Source of the DNA: Trueperaceae bacterium
GTDB lineage: Bacteria; Deinococcota; Deinococci; Deinococcales; Trueperaceae
Reading direction: 5' to 3'
Length of the DNA: 64,000 nucleotides
Assembly: GCA_011389865.1 (NCBI GenBank)
Contig: JAABTL010000010.1
Span: forward strand, 20,687 to 84,686
The stretch's first letter is position 1. Each line of letters opens with the position of its first letter. This document shows positions 31,901 through 39,182 of the stretch, piece after piece. Made by a program: the position numbers and the translations under genes. The notes under the pieces were generated by a model. The model did not search any database and was not told the origin of the DNA. It saw only the letters and a list, made by a program, of their open reading frames with translations.

Positions 31901-32415
31901 GCGGCCCGCAACGCGGGGTTCGCGTTCGCGAGGAAGCAGGTCCAGGCCTCCTCGAGGGCTACCTGGCGACCGGGAACACCGTCGACCTCACGCTGGAGGG
32001 CGACCTCGGGCGGCGCCCCGGCGTCGACGTCGGGCGGCGGGTAGCGCCGGACGAAGGCCCTCAGCGTCTCCGCGACGCCCTCGTCGCCCAACCAACTGCG
32101 TGCGCGCCGCTCCGCCTCGCCCAGGGCGCGCGGGTCGACGAGTTCGAGGTAGCGGGCGATGACCAGATGGTAGACCTCTTCGAGCAGCGCCCCGGCGACC
32201 AGGTCGGCCGCGCGCAGCGGTGGGTCGCCCGGCGCGGCGGTGGCGGCGAGGCGTGCGGCGACCTTCGCCGCGCGCACGTGGTCGGCGAGCAACACGTCGC
32301 CACGCAGCGTCACCCAGGCGGCTTCGACGCCGACCCGGCGGCGGGCATCGGCTGCCACGTGGAACGCGCGGGCGGGGCCACGGACGGGCCAGGGGGTCGC
32401 GAAACGGATCGTCAC
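28981..32415 (-). CDS. Giant alpha-amylase-family (GH13) protein with altered region IV
   Basis: This 1144-residue protein is built around a GH13 barrel at about residues 300-850. Region I is DMVPNHV (409-415), region II RFDAAMTLAKRH (nucleophile D529), region III LLAEAFWMM (acid E595) and region IV FMNNPDEET (D656). Region IV normally reads NHD, so the histidine that helps bind substrate is Pro655 here. About 280 residues precede the barrel and 200 follow; both look alpha-helical. The last 35 residues are very basic (repeats of Arg-Lys-Gly). There is no signal peptide, so it is likely cytoplasmic and acts on glucans or maltosyl compounds. It is divergent from treS, suggesting a shared glycogen/trehalose role. 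It starts with GTG behind GAGG. Confidence 0.8.
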   Translation of the reverse strand: MTIRFATPWPVRGPARAFHVAADARRRVGVEAAWVTLRGDVLLADHVRAAKVAARLAATAAPGDPPLRAADLVAGALLEEVYHLVIARYLELVDPRALGEAERRARSWLGDEGVAETLRAFVRRYPPPDVDAGAPPEVALQREVDGVPGRQVALEEAWTCFLANANPALRAARPLIDVRPLATQVPYDALIDALRGHFADLPGLPGRRSTSLFDLLLEPARAHPDDLAGQLRFVRDAWGPLLGDAFRTLLDQLLEAIATIREADVVRGGPPGPPPAPSAWSLRGGDGEAERFSPDGAWMPRVVMVAKSTYVWLDQLSSEHGRAIERLDQVPDAELDRLARRGFNSLWLIGVWQRSEASRRIKQLRGQPDALASAYALYDYAIAHELGGEAGFADLKARAAARGIRMATDMVPNHVGIDGRWVVEHPERFVQVDHPPFPGYRFGGADLSSDPRVEIRIEDHYYDGTDAAVVFERKDRATGQTRYIFHGNDGTAMPWNDTAQLDYLDAGVREAVIQTILDVARRSPIIRFDAAMTLAKRHVRRLWYPAPGEGGGVPSRGRYGALTDEDFERAMPREFWREVVDRVAVEVPDTLLLAEAFWMMEGYFVRTLGMHRVYNSAFMHMMRQQDNAGYRSLVKEVLAFDPRILQRYVNFMNNPDEETARVQFGDGDRYFAVATLLATMPGLPMFGHGQFEGFREKYGMEFRRAKWGEQPDEALVGRHERELVPVLHRRWQFAEVDGFRFFDLIADDGEPNEDVYAYANRVGDATTLVLVNHRYARSNGVLRESVPQVARPGAAPHRDRVGDALGLAGGEARFVAAHDLVRGLSYLWRSEDVLRDGWRVALDGYEARVYVDVREWVDHDGVLGALHTSLRGRGVPSLEDALDDLRFAGTHEALTRLVAAWREGGDASSAWADWVAALETPATPAPPPAPKGGDARLEATVGRPAAMASAYVHAAAHLPDARGAWARTRIGRTVVRDLAAAGIADASAWAAAASATIATLPSPADPWPDDAALAATMAAAPALLRLLDVHEHGGVRWFRQEGFERWLAVMWAAGRRRRPGAGPARALSAWRRRWTARMRASGYRWSILLDDAAGTEATDARAVGKPRDARGRKAKRATAGRRTGGKKAAVGGTTAGPRRRRKKG

Positions 32416-32433
32416 GGGATACCTCGTACCGTC

Positions 32434-32442
32434 AAGCTAACA
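32434..32442 (-). promoter_or_regulatory. Extended -10 promoter for the GH13 gene
   Basis: Minus-strand TGtTAGCTT (hexamer 32434-32439) lies about 19 bases before the GTG start and leaves room for the GAGG ribosome site. Confidence 0.4.
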
Positions 32443-32527
32443 CGGGCATGCCGCCATCCCCGACCGATCCGACGGCGACCCCGTCCGACACCCGTCGGCC
32501 GACGCCCGTCTGCGCCCCACGAGCAGT

Positions 32528-32533
32528 TAGGAT
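32528..32533 (+). promoter_or_regulatory. -10 box for treS operon
   Basis: TAGGAT precedes the treS ATG by 21 bases, with GGAGGAGG between them as a strong ribosome site. No -35 match is evident. Confidence 0.4.
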
Positions 32534-32554
32534 GACCCGGCAGGAGGAGGCCGC

Positions 32555-34204
32555 ATGCAGCAAGCCCCCGGCGACGTCGTGCTGTACGAGTTGTACGTCC
32601 GCGCCTTCCGCGACGCCAGCGGCGACGGCCATGGTGACCTTCGCGGCGTCATCGAGAAGCTCGACCACGTCGCGTCGCTCGGCGTCGACGTGCTGTGGCT
32701 GCTGCCGATCTCGCCCTCGCCCCTGCTCGACGACGGCTACGACGTCTCGGATTTCCGAGGCGTCCACCCCGACTACGGCTCGCTCGACGACCTGCGCGAG
32801 CTGATCGACGCCGCACACGCCCGTGGGCTGCGGGTGATCACCGACCTGGTGCTCAACCACACCAGCGCGGACCACCCGTGGTTCCAGGCGTCGCGCCGTC
32901 GCGAGGGCGGCAAGGACGGCTGGTACGTGTGGACCGACGACCCGACCACCTACGCCGGCACGCGGATCATCTTCACCGACAGCGAGACCTCGAACTGGAC
33001 CTTCGACGAGGCCCGCGGCCAGTACTATTGGCACCGCTTCTTCCACCACCAGCCCGATCTCAACTACGACCACCCCGAGGTGCGGGCCGAGATGCTCGAC
33101 CTCGTGCGCTTCTGGCTCGAGTTCGGCGTCGACGGCTTCCGGCTCGACGCCATCCCCTACCTGTACGAGCGCGAGGGCACGATCAACGAGAACCTGCCCG
33201 AGACCCACGGCTTCCTGCGCGAGGTGCGGCGTCTGGTCGACGAGGTCAAGCCGGGCGCCTTCCTCCTCGGTGAGGTCAACCAGTGGCCCGAGGACACGAT
33301 GCCGTACTTCGGTGACGGCAGCGACGAGATCCCCTACCTGTTCCACTTCCCCGTGATGCCCAGGCTCTACCGGGCGCTGGCGGAGGGCAGCGTCGCCGGC
33401 ATCCGCTGGATCCTGGAGCGCACGCCGCTGCCGCCCGACGGCTGCAGTTGGGTCGTCTTCCTGCGCAACCACGACGAGTTGACGCTGGAGATGGTGACCG
33501 ACGACGAACGCAGCCTGATGTACGCCGCGTACGCCCCCGACCCACGGATGCGCCTCAACGTCGGCATCCGTCGTCGGCTCGCGCCGCTGCTGGGGTTCGA
33601 CCGGGCTCGCATCGAGCTGATGCACGCGCTGCTGATGACGCTGCCGGGCGCTCCGATCCTCTACTACGGCGACGAGCTCGGCCTGGGCGACGACATCGCC
33701 CTGCCAGATCGGCACGGCGTGCGCACCCCGATGCCGTGGAACGACGGACCACAGGCCGGCTTCAGCGACCACCCGGCCCCCTACCTGCCGCCGGTCGACC
33801 ACCCGCAGGGCGGTTGGCGCACGGTCAACGTCGCGGCGCAGGAGGCCGACCCCGACAGCCTGCTCCACTGGGTTCGGCGGCTGGTGCGCACACGCCGTTC
33901 GCTCACGGCGATCGGCGCTGGTCGCTTCGGTCTGCTCGACGCAGGTGACGACCGCCTGTGCGTGTTCGCGCACGACGCGGGCCCGGGAAGCCACGTGGTC
34001 GCCGTCCACAACCTCAGTGCCGAGGCGGTCACGCTCGACCTGCGCCTCGAGCGCGTGGGCCACTGGCGCCGGGTACTCGCCGGCGGCAGCGTCGGCCCGG
34101 ACGAGGTGTCGTCGCCACCCACCGACGACGGGACGCGGCTGCCGGTGCGCCTGGAGCCGTACGGCTACGCCTGGTGGTCGCACGCCGGGGGATGGGCGTC
34201 GTGA
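32555..34204 (+). CDS. treS: Trehalose synthase / maltose alpha-D-glucosyltransferase
   Basis: This 549-residue GH13 enzyme interconverts maltose and trehalose by moving the glucosyl bond. Catalytic regions are intact: DLVLNHTS (97-104), GFRLDAIPYL (nucleophile D198), GEVNQW (acid E240) and FLRNHDELTLEMV (H306, D307). The last of these is diagnostic for TreS. A C-terminal beta domain follows. There is no fused maltokinase domain, unlike some bacterial TreS. The ATG is preceded by GGAGGAGG. Its stop overlaps the start of a lipoprotein gene, so it heads a four-gene operon. Trehalose is a protectant in desiccation- and radiation-tolerant bacteria (family knowledge). Confidence 0.94.
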   Translation: MQQAPGDVVLYELYVRAFRDASGDGHGDLRGVIEKLDHVASLGVDVLWLLPISPSPLLDDGYDVSDFRGVHPDYGSLDDLRELIDAAHARGLRVITDLVLNHTSADHPWFQASRRREGGKDGWYVWTDDPTTYAGTRIIFTDSETSNWTFDEARGQYYWHRFFHHQPDLNYDHPEVRAEMLDLVRFWLEFGVDGFRLDAIPYLYEREGTINENLPETHGFLREVRRLVDEVKPGAFLLGEVNQWPEDTMPYFGDGSDEIPYLFHFPVMPRLYRALAEGSVAGIRWILERTPLPPDGCSWVVFLRNHDELTLEMVTDDERSLMYAAYAPDPRMRLNVGIRRRLAPLLGFDRARIELMHALLMTLPGAPILYYGDELGLGDDIALPDRHGVRTPMPWNDGPQAGFSDHPAPYLPPVDHPQGGWRTVNVAAQEADPDSLLHWVRRLVRTRRSLTAIGAGRFGLLDAGDDRLCVFAHDAGPGSHVVAVHNLSAEAVTLDLRLERVGHWRRVLAGGSVGPDEVSSPPTDDGTRLPVRLEPYGYAWWSHAGGWAS

Positions 34205-35094
34205 AACGCGCCATGCGCTGGGGTCTCGCGCTCCTGATGGCGTCGCTCGGCGCCTGCACGAGCGACCTGGCGGTGCCCACCGAGCCGCTGCGCCTCCTGC
34301 GGACGGACTGGGCCGTCGCGTACGTCGGGGAGTCGTTCGACGGCGCCCTGCGGCCCACGGGTGGCCTGCGACCGTACCGCTTCGAGGTCGCCGACGGCGA
34401 GCTCCCCCCGGGCATGAGCCTGGCGGCCGGGCGCCTGGTCGGCACGCCGACCGAGGTGGGCCGCTTCGCCTTCACGGTCCAGGTGCGCGACGGCAACCTC
34501 TCGCAGGCCCTGCAGCAGGTGGAGTTCGACGTGCGGCCGCTGCCGGACCCCGTGGTGCGTGTCGACGCCCCGCGGACCGAGCTGCGATCGGACGTCCCGC
34601 TCGTCGTCCGGGTCGAGGACGCCCGCGGCTGGCGCGGGGCGCGCATCTCACTGACCTGGGACGCCGAGGCGTTCGCGCTGGTGACCCCACCGTCCCCCGC
34701 CGACGCGCGACTGGCCGTGTTCCACGAGTCCGGTGACGGGTTCCTGTGGATCGACGCGGCGGTGCTCGGCGCGCCGCGCAACGGCGAGTTCGACCTGGGG
34801 CGCTTCAGCCTCCGCCCGCTCGAGCCTCCGGCGCAACTCTCCCTGCGGCTGACGGCCGTGTCGCGCTACAGCGGCGGCGACCACCTCGTCGAGCGCAGCG
34901 AGGGGGTGGCGCCACCGCGGCCCGCGCCCGCGCCGCCAGGTGAGCCGGTCGACGGCGACGAGGACGCGGCGCCAGCGACCGGGGAAGGGGGCCAGGCGGC
35001 ACCGTCGGCGGACGAGGACGCGCCGCCGCCCGCGGACGAAGACGCGCCGCCGCCCGCGGATGGCGACCCGGACGAGGACGAGGAGACTCCATGA
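34201..35094 (+). CDS. Lipoprotein with Ig-like (He_PIG) and cohesin-like domains
   Basis: This 297-residue exported protein has a lipobox, MASLGAC, with the acylated cysteine at residue 19, so it should be membrane-anchored. Residues ~25-113 look like a putative Ig domain (GGLRPYRFEVADGELPPGMSL...LVGTPTEVGRFAFTVQV). Residues ~116-232 resemble a cohesin module: VPLVVRVEDARGWRGARISLTWDAEAFAL, then FDLGRFSLRP. The tail is acidic with repeats of ADEDAPPP, a likely spacer. The next-but-one gene encodes a dockerin, the natural partner of a cohesin. The GTG start overlaps the treS stop; an ATG at 34192 is possible. Domain calls are by pattern only and were not searched. Confidence 0.7.
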   Translation: MKRAMRWGLALLMASLGACTSDLAVPTEPLRLLRTDWAVAYVGESFDGALRPTGGLRPYRFEVADGELPPGMSLAAGRLVGTPTEVGRFAFTVQVRDGNLSQALQQVEFDVRPLPDPVVRVDAPRTELRSDVPLVVRVEDARGWRGARISLTWDAEAFALVTPPSPADARLAVFHESGDGFLWIDAAVLGAPRNGEFDLGRFSLRPLEPPAQLSLRLTAVSRYSGGDHLVERSEGVAPPRPAPAPPGEPVDGDEDAAPATGEGGQAAPSADEDAPPPADEDAPPPADGDPDEDEETP

Positions 35095-35738
35095 AGCGTC
35101 ACCCGAGCGTCCCACCGGCCGCACGTGACGGCCGCCGCTGGCGCGCCCTGCGCCCGCGCCGCTGGCTGGCCGTGGCGCTCGTCGCGTTCACGGCCACCGC
35201 CGCGTCCGCCGGCTTCGTCGCGCTCGACCTCTCCCAGCGCCTGGCGGCGGCCGAGAGCGTCGCGGTCGGCGTGATCGGCGACGTCGACGTCGTCGTCCGC
35301 GACGGCGAACCGTGGACCCTGGTGACGATGGAGGTCGAGCGCTGGTGGGTGGCGGCTGGCGCTCGGGTCGCTGGCGACGCAGCGGAAGACGCCGACGCGG
35401 CGGCCGAGGCCGCGCTACCGGGTTCCCTCACCGCCGCGTTCTGGGGGGGGCGTGCGCCCGGCGCACCGCCCCTGCAGGTCGCTGGCGTCCCGACCTTCGC
35501 GCCGGGCGAGCGCGTGCTGTGGCTCTTGCGCGCCGCGGACGACGGGCTCGGCGCCCCGACGGTGGGCGTGACCCAGGGCGTGTGGCGCTGGGCCGCGGGT
35601 GCCTGGCGTGGTGACGACGGCTCGAGCCTCGGCGTCGACGACGACGGTGGCCTGGCCCTGGACGGGCAGGCGGTGCCGGACGAGGTGCTGTTCGCCGCCC
35701 TGGACGCGGCCCTCGACGACCTGGAGGCGCAGCCGTGA
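35091..35738 (+). CDS. Secreted protein of unknown function, middle gene of the cohesin/dockerin operon
   Basis: This 215-residue protein begins with a long basic start and a hydrophobic segment (WLAVALVAFTATAASAGFVAL, residues ~26-46), a signal peptide or anchor. The mature part has beta-strand patterns: VGVIGDVDVVVRDGEPWTLVTMEVERWW and GVPTFAPGERVLWLLRAADD, ending with TVGVTQGVWRW. This order (strand, 'TxVTxEV', 'PxFxPGERVLxxL', 'VGxxQGxW') recurs in exported proteins found near matrixin-type proteases. It overlaps both neighbours by four bases. No catalytic residues stand out. A partner or chaperone role for the dockerin protein is a guess. Confidence 0.65.
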   Translation: MKRHPSVPPAARDGRRWRALRPRRWLAVALVAFTATAASAGFVALDLSQRLAAAESVAVGVIGDVDVVVRDGEPWTLVTMEVERWWVAAGARVAGDAAEDADAAAEAALPGSLTAAFWGGRAPGAPPLQVAGVPTFAPGERVLWLLRAADDGLGAPTVGVTQGVWRWAAGAWRGDDGSSLGVDDDGGLALDGQAVPDEVLFAALDAALDDLEAQP

Positions 35739-36388
35739 GCGCCCACCGGCTTCGCTCGCGCCTGGCCTCGACGGTCGCGGCCGTCGCGCTGGCGGCATCG
35801 CTGAGCGGCGCGCTGGCGCTCGAGATCACGGTCGAACCGCCCGACGGCGAGCTGGCCGCCGCGGTCGAGGCCGCGGTGGACGACTGGCGCGCCGCGGGCG
35901 TGGACGTCGACGCCATCGACGCCGCGGTGGTGGTGCGCACTGGCGTGGGCGAGCGCTTCGGGCCCGACGTGACCGCGTGGGTCGTCCTGCGCGGTGGCGC
36001 CGACGATTCCGACCGCGGTTTCGAGATCCTGGTCGCGCCCGCTGCGCGATCTCTGCGCGCGGCCCTGATCCCGGCGCTGGGCGTCGTCCTCGGAGGCACG
36101 CTGGGCCGCGGGGCGCTCGACCCGGTGCTCGACCCCACCGGGCCCCGGCGTCCGACGCCGGCGGACGGGCTGGCGCTCACCGAGCGCCTGAGTGCCCTCC
36201 CCGGCGACCTCAACCGCGACGGCCGCGTCGACTTCGAGGACCTGCTGCTCATGGCCGAGGCCTTCGGGCGCCGGGGCGTCAACCTACCGGCCGACCTCGA
36301 CGGCGACGGCGTCGTCGACGCGGCCGATCTCGATCTCCTGCGGGAGGGTTACGCCTTCGACCCCCCGAACCCGACCGGCACCCGTTGA
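35735..36388 (+). CDS. Secreted dockerin protein with a matrixin-like body lacking the zinc site
   Basis: This 217-residue protein has a signal peptide (residues 1-29, cut after ALA), a body of ~125 residues and a C-terminal type I dockerin. The two dockerin EF-hand loops are GDLNRDGRVDFED (157-169) and ADLDGDGVVDAAD (186-198), both with full calcium-binding residues. In the body, IPALGVVLGG (112-121) followed by LDPVLDP and RRPTPADGLAL (138-148) matches the arrangement HELGHxLGL...MxP...RxPTxxD of matrixins, but the histidines and glutamate are P, A and V. So it may be a catalytically dead matrixin (inference). The GTG start overlaps the previous stop. Confidence 0.72.
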   Translation: MSAHRLRSRLASTVAAVALAASLSGALALEITVEPPDGELAAAVEAAVDDWRAAGVDVDAIDAAVVVRTGVGERFGPDVTAWVVLRGGADDSDRGFEILVAPAARSLRAALIPALGVVLGGTLGRGALDPVLDPTGPRRPTPADGLALTERLSALPGDLNRDGRVDFEDLLLMAEAFGRRGVNLPADLDGDGVVDAADLDLLREGYAFDPPNPTGTR

Positions 36389-36438
36389 CGCCAAGGCGTC
36401 GTGAACGGGTCGCGGGCACGCCGCCAGGCTTCGCTGGA

Positions 36439-36732
36439 TCAGGGCAGCTCGGCGATCGCCCGCATGAGCTCGACGTCGCGCTCCGTGACCGCGTCACCCG
36501 CGTCGTGCGTCACGAGGCGCAACGAGACCTCGCGGTAGACCCAGCGCAGCTCGGGGTGGTGGCCCTGGCCCTCCGCCAACGCGCCGACCGCGGCGATGAA
36601 GCCCACGGCCGCCGCCGCGCTCGGCAGGCGGCGCTTCAACGCCAGCGCCCCATCGTCCGCGAGCGTCCAACCGGGGCACGCCGCTAGCGCAGCGGCGATC
36701 GCCGCGTCGTCCAACACTTTGCTGCCAGCCAC
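36439..36732 (-). CDS. 4a-hydroxytetrahydrobiopterin dehydratase (pterin-4a-carbinolamine dehydratase)
   Basis: This 97-residue protein matches the small PCD family, which dehydrates the carbinolamine made by pterin-dependent hydroxylases such as phenylalanine hydroxylase, and can also help molybdopterin synthesis. The signature GQGHHPELRWVYREVSLRLVTHD contains the two histidines of the active site, and WTLADDGALALKR at the start forms the usual first strand. The GTG at 36732 has a GAGGA site four bases upstream. It lies four bases behind the large unknown gene on the same strand. No hydroxylase is in the window, so its partner is unknown. Confidence 0.88.
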   Translation of the reverse strand: MAGSKVLDDAAIAAALAACPGWTLADDGALALKRRLPSAAAAVGFIAAVGALAEGQGHHPELRWVYREVSLRLVTHDAGDAVTERDVELMRAIAELP

Positions 36733-36736
36733 GTCC

Positions 36737-38626
36737 TCAGCTCCTCCTGCCGCGAAGCGCGCGGCCACGCAAGAAGACCAGGGCGACGTCGTCCTCGCCA
36801 CGGGCGGCGACGAGCACGCCGCCGGGCACCGACTCGACCATCGTCTCGGTGAACGAACCGACCACCCGCCCCGGCAACATGACGACGACCTGCTCGCGCC
36901 CCGTCTTGGAGCGCGGGCGGTAGCGGCGCACGGTGAGCTTGAGCGTGCCGAGGTCGGCGGTCGTCGGCTCGTCGCTCAGCGTGTAGACCGCGCCCTCCGC
37001 GTCGTCCTCGCGCTCGAAGAGACCGGTCAGGTCGCCCGGATCGGCCGACAGCGCCGTCAGGATGCGCTGCACCACGCCGTGCATGAGGTGCTCGTCCAGC
37101 GCGGTACCGGCCGCCGCCGCGGCGCCCTGCAGCAGCCCCTCGACGGCCACGCGCCGGTTCGGCGACCTGGCGGTCACGGTGCCGGCGCGCGCGATCGCAC
37201 GGCCGACGACGTTCTCGTCGACGCCCCCCGCGACGCCCGCGACGAACGACAGGACCTCGACCAGGGTCGGGTGCCGATCGTGACTCAGCACGTAGGCCTG
37301 CACCAGCGCCTCCGAGAGACGCGTGGCCAACCCCCGCCCCCCGTCCGCCCAACGCAGATGCAGGTAGTCGCCCTCGCGGTCCACGCGCAGCTCTCCCCGA
37401 CCGACCTGGATCGTCGCCCGACGAGAGAGCGGGTGGGCCCGCTCATCGACGAACAGCGTGCGACTCTCACCGGTACCCATCACCGCCACCTCGTGGCCAC
37501 CCAGCGTGAAGCGGACCGGCGACGACATGTTCAGCGTCAGTGCGTCCGCGTCGTGCGGAACGCGCTCCCAGCGCAGCGCGGGCAGGCGACCGAGCAAGAC
37601 GCCGCCGCCGAGGCGGGGCGGCGCGGCGGAGCCACCGACGCGCGCCGGCAGGAGCCGCTGCAGCCGCTCGAACAGCGCCTGGACCGCATCGAGGTTGCGC
37701 GCCACGTCGCGCTGAAACGTCGCTCGCGACTGGCGCTCGAACGCCAGGGCCTCGCTCAGGCGGGCCTCGATGTCGCGCCGCAACGCGGCCCGCTGGGCCT
37801 CCGGGAGACGCTCCTTGCTGACCTCCTGCATGGCCGTCCGCAACTCCTTCGTCGAGGGGCCGCGCCGCACGATCGGCGTGAGCTTGCCGGCGTACGGGTC
37901 CTTCGCGACGATGGTCATGGCCTGCCGCGCGAACGGGAGCGCCTGGGCCTCCGGCACCTCGAGCCGCGGCAGCGGCGAATCGGGCCCGCCGATCGTCAGG
38001 ATCAACTGGACGAGGTCGCGCCCGATCTCGGCCAGGCTGTCGAGGTCGGACAGCGAGACGAGCGCGTCGTCGGGCTCCGCCAACGGCTCCACCACGCGGA
38101 AACCACGCAGCGTCGGATCGAGGACGGTGTCGCGCTGCTCGGCGTGGCGCCGCAGGTTGCGCAGCATCGTGTAGATCAGCCGCGGCGTCAGCCGGTCGCG
38201 CTCGGCGCGCCAAGCGGCACCGAAGCGGGCCATGGCCTCGTCGATCTCGTCGCGCCACACGCGCTCGGCGAGGCGCTGCAGCACGAGTTGCTCCTCACGC
38301 TCGTCGTGGCTCAACTCGACCGCGGCTGCACCGGTGTCGAGGATCCCGTCGTTCTCGGCCACCGAGCCGTCGTCGATCCGCAGCGCGTCGAGCGTGGCCA
38401 CCCGCGACGGCGACCTCTGTGGCTGCAACTGGGCGAGGGCGTTCAGGCGCCGCGACACCGAGACGAAGCGGGCCCGATCGTCCGTTCCGAGCGACGCCAG
38501 GCCCTGCTCGATCGCACGCCTCAACTCCCACAGGTCCACCAGGCCGCCACGCACCGGCTGCTGTCGCTCCAGCGCGTCGACCTTGTACTCCAGGAGTTCG
38601 AGCGCGACGGGCTCCAGGCGGACCAT
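36737..38626 (-). CDS. Large cytoplasmic protein of unknown function
   Basis: This 629-residue protein is not recognised. No signal peptide, membrane segment or nucleotide-binding motif is seen. The first ~330 residues are charged and helical (for example LIYTMLRNLRRHAEQRDTV and RDIEARLSEALAFERQSRATF). The second half is beta-rich (VRFTLGGHEVAVMGTGESRTLFVDERAHPLSRRATIQVGRG) and ends with strands such as GGVLVAARGEDDVALVFLRGR. It begins at the ATG at 38626, five bases behind a TACGCT box, so it may be leaderless. It is co-transcribed with the pterin dehydratase. Codon use looks like its neighbours, with no sign of transfer. Confidence 0.75.
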   Translation of the reverse strand: MVRLEPVALELLEYKVDALERQQPVRGGLVDLWELRRAIEQGLASLGTDDRARFVSVSRRLNALAQLQPQRSPSRVATLDALRIDDGSVAENDGILDTGAAAVELSHDEREEQLVLQRLAERVWRDEIDEAMARFGAAWRAERDRLTPRLIYTMLRNLRRHAEQRDTVLDPTLRGFRVVEPLAEPDDALVSLSDLDSLAEIGRDLVQLILTIGGPDSPLPRLEVPEAQALPFARQAMTIVAKDPYAGKLTPIVRRGPSTKELRTAMQEVSKERLPEAQRAALRRDIEARLSEALAFERQSRATFQRDVARNLDAVQALFERLQRLLPARVGGSAAPPRLGGGVLLGRLPALRWERVPHDADALTLNMSSPVRFTLGGHEVAVMGTGESRTLFVDERAHPLSRRATIQVGRGELRVDREGDYLHLRWADGGRGLATRLSEALVQAYVLSHDRHPTLVEVLSFVAGVAGGVDENVVGRAIARAGTVTARSPNRRVAVEGLLQGAAAAAGTALDEHLMHGVVQRILTALSADPGDLTGLFEREDDAEGAVYTLSDEPTTADLGTLKLTVRRYRPRSKTGREQVVVMLPGRVVGSFTETMVESVPGGVLVAARGEDDVALVFLRGRALRGRRS

Positions 38627-38631
38627 GCCGC

Positions 38632-38637
38632 AGCGTA
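38632..38637 (-). promoter_or_regulatory. -10 box for the large unknown gene, probably leaderless
   Basis: Minus-strand TACGCT ends five bases before the ATG at 38626, with no room for a ribosome site. Confidence 0.4.
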
Positions 38638-38752
38638 TCCGCCCCACCCCAGCGGGTTGGTGAAGTCCATCGCAGGGGTCGTCGCACGACGTCGATGGGA
38701 ACTGCGGTCCGTGGCTGCCTTGGCCCCCGGACCCGTCCCCCACACATGACCC

Positions 38753-38781
38753 TTGACGGTTCCGCCGGCCTCGGCCATGAT
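38753..38781 (+). promoter_or_regulatory. Promoter for the ferredoxin gene
   Basis: TTGACG (38753-38758), a 17-nt spacer and CATGAT (38776-38781) mirror the glnA promoter, including the same -10 hexamer. The leader is about 75 nt and includes a GGAAGGA ribosome site. Confidence 0.65.
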
Positions 38782-38862
38782 GCCCTCGTGCGCGCAGTTC
38801 CCGCGCGCCCGGCTCGCACCGCGGCGACCGAGAGGCCGCCAGGCGATCAGGAAGGAAACCAC

Positions 38863-39099
38863 GTGCCCCACATCATCGCGGAACCCTGCATCGGCGTGAA
38901 GGACCAAGCTTGCGTCGACGTGTGCCCCGTCGAGTGCATCTACGAGGCCGACGACCAGTTCTACATCCACCCCGAGGAGTGCATCGACTGCGGCGCCTGC
39001 ATCCCCGCCTGCCCCGTGGACGCGATCTTCGTCGAGGAGGACGTGCCCGCCGAGTGGGCCTCGTTCATCAAGAAGAACTACGAGCTGTCGGGCCTCTGA
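38863..39099 (+). CDS. fdxA: 7Fe ferredoxin ([3Fe-4S][4Fe-4S]), Thermus type
   Basis: This 78-residue electron carrier is closely similar to the Thermus 7Fe ferredoxin. The cysteines are laid out as in that family: CIGVKDQACVDVCP for the [3Fe-4S] site and CIDCGACIPACP for the [4Fe-4S] site, with the conserved DQFYIHPEEC between them. It accepts electrons from, or gives them to, reductases such as the FprA-type enzyme at 19.9 kb. The start is the GTG at 38863 with GGAAGGA upstream. It stands alone with its own promoter. The C-terminal ~20 residues (EEDVPAEWASFIKKNYELSGL) are typical of the group. Confidence 0.97.
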   Translation: MPHIIAEPCIGVKDQACVDVCPVECIYEADDQFYIHPEECIDCGACIPACPVDAIFVEEDVPAEWASFIKKNYELSGL

Positions 39100-39182
39100 A
39101 GTAGCCCCACGGATCGACGACGCCCGGTCTCGCGGCGAGTCCGCGGACCGCGGCGTCGGGTCGTGTCAGCGGTCGGGCCGGG

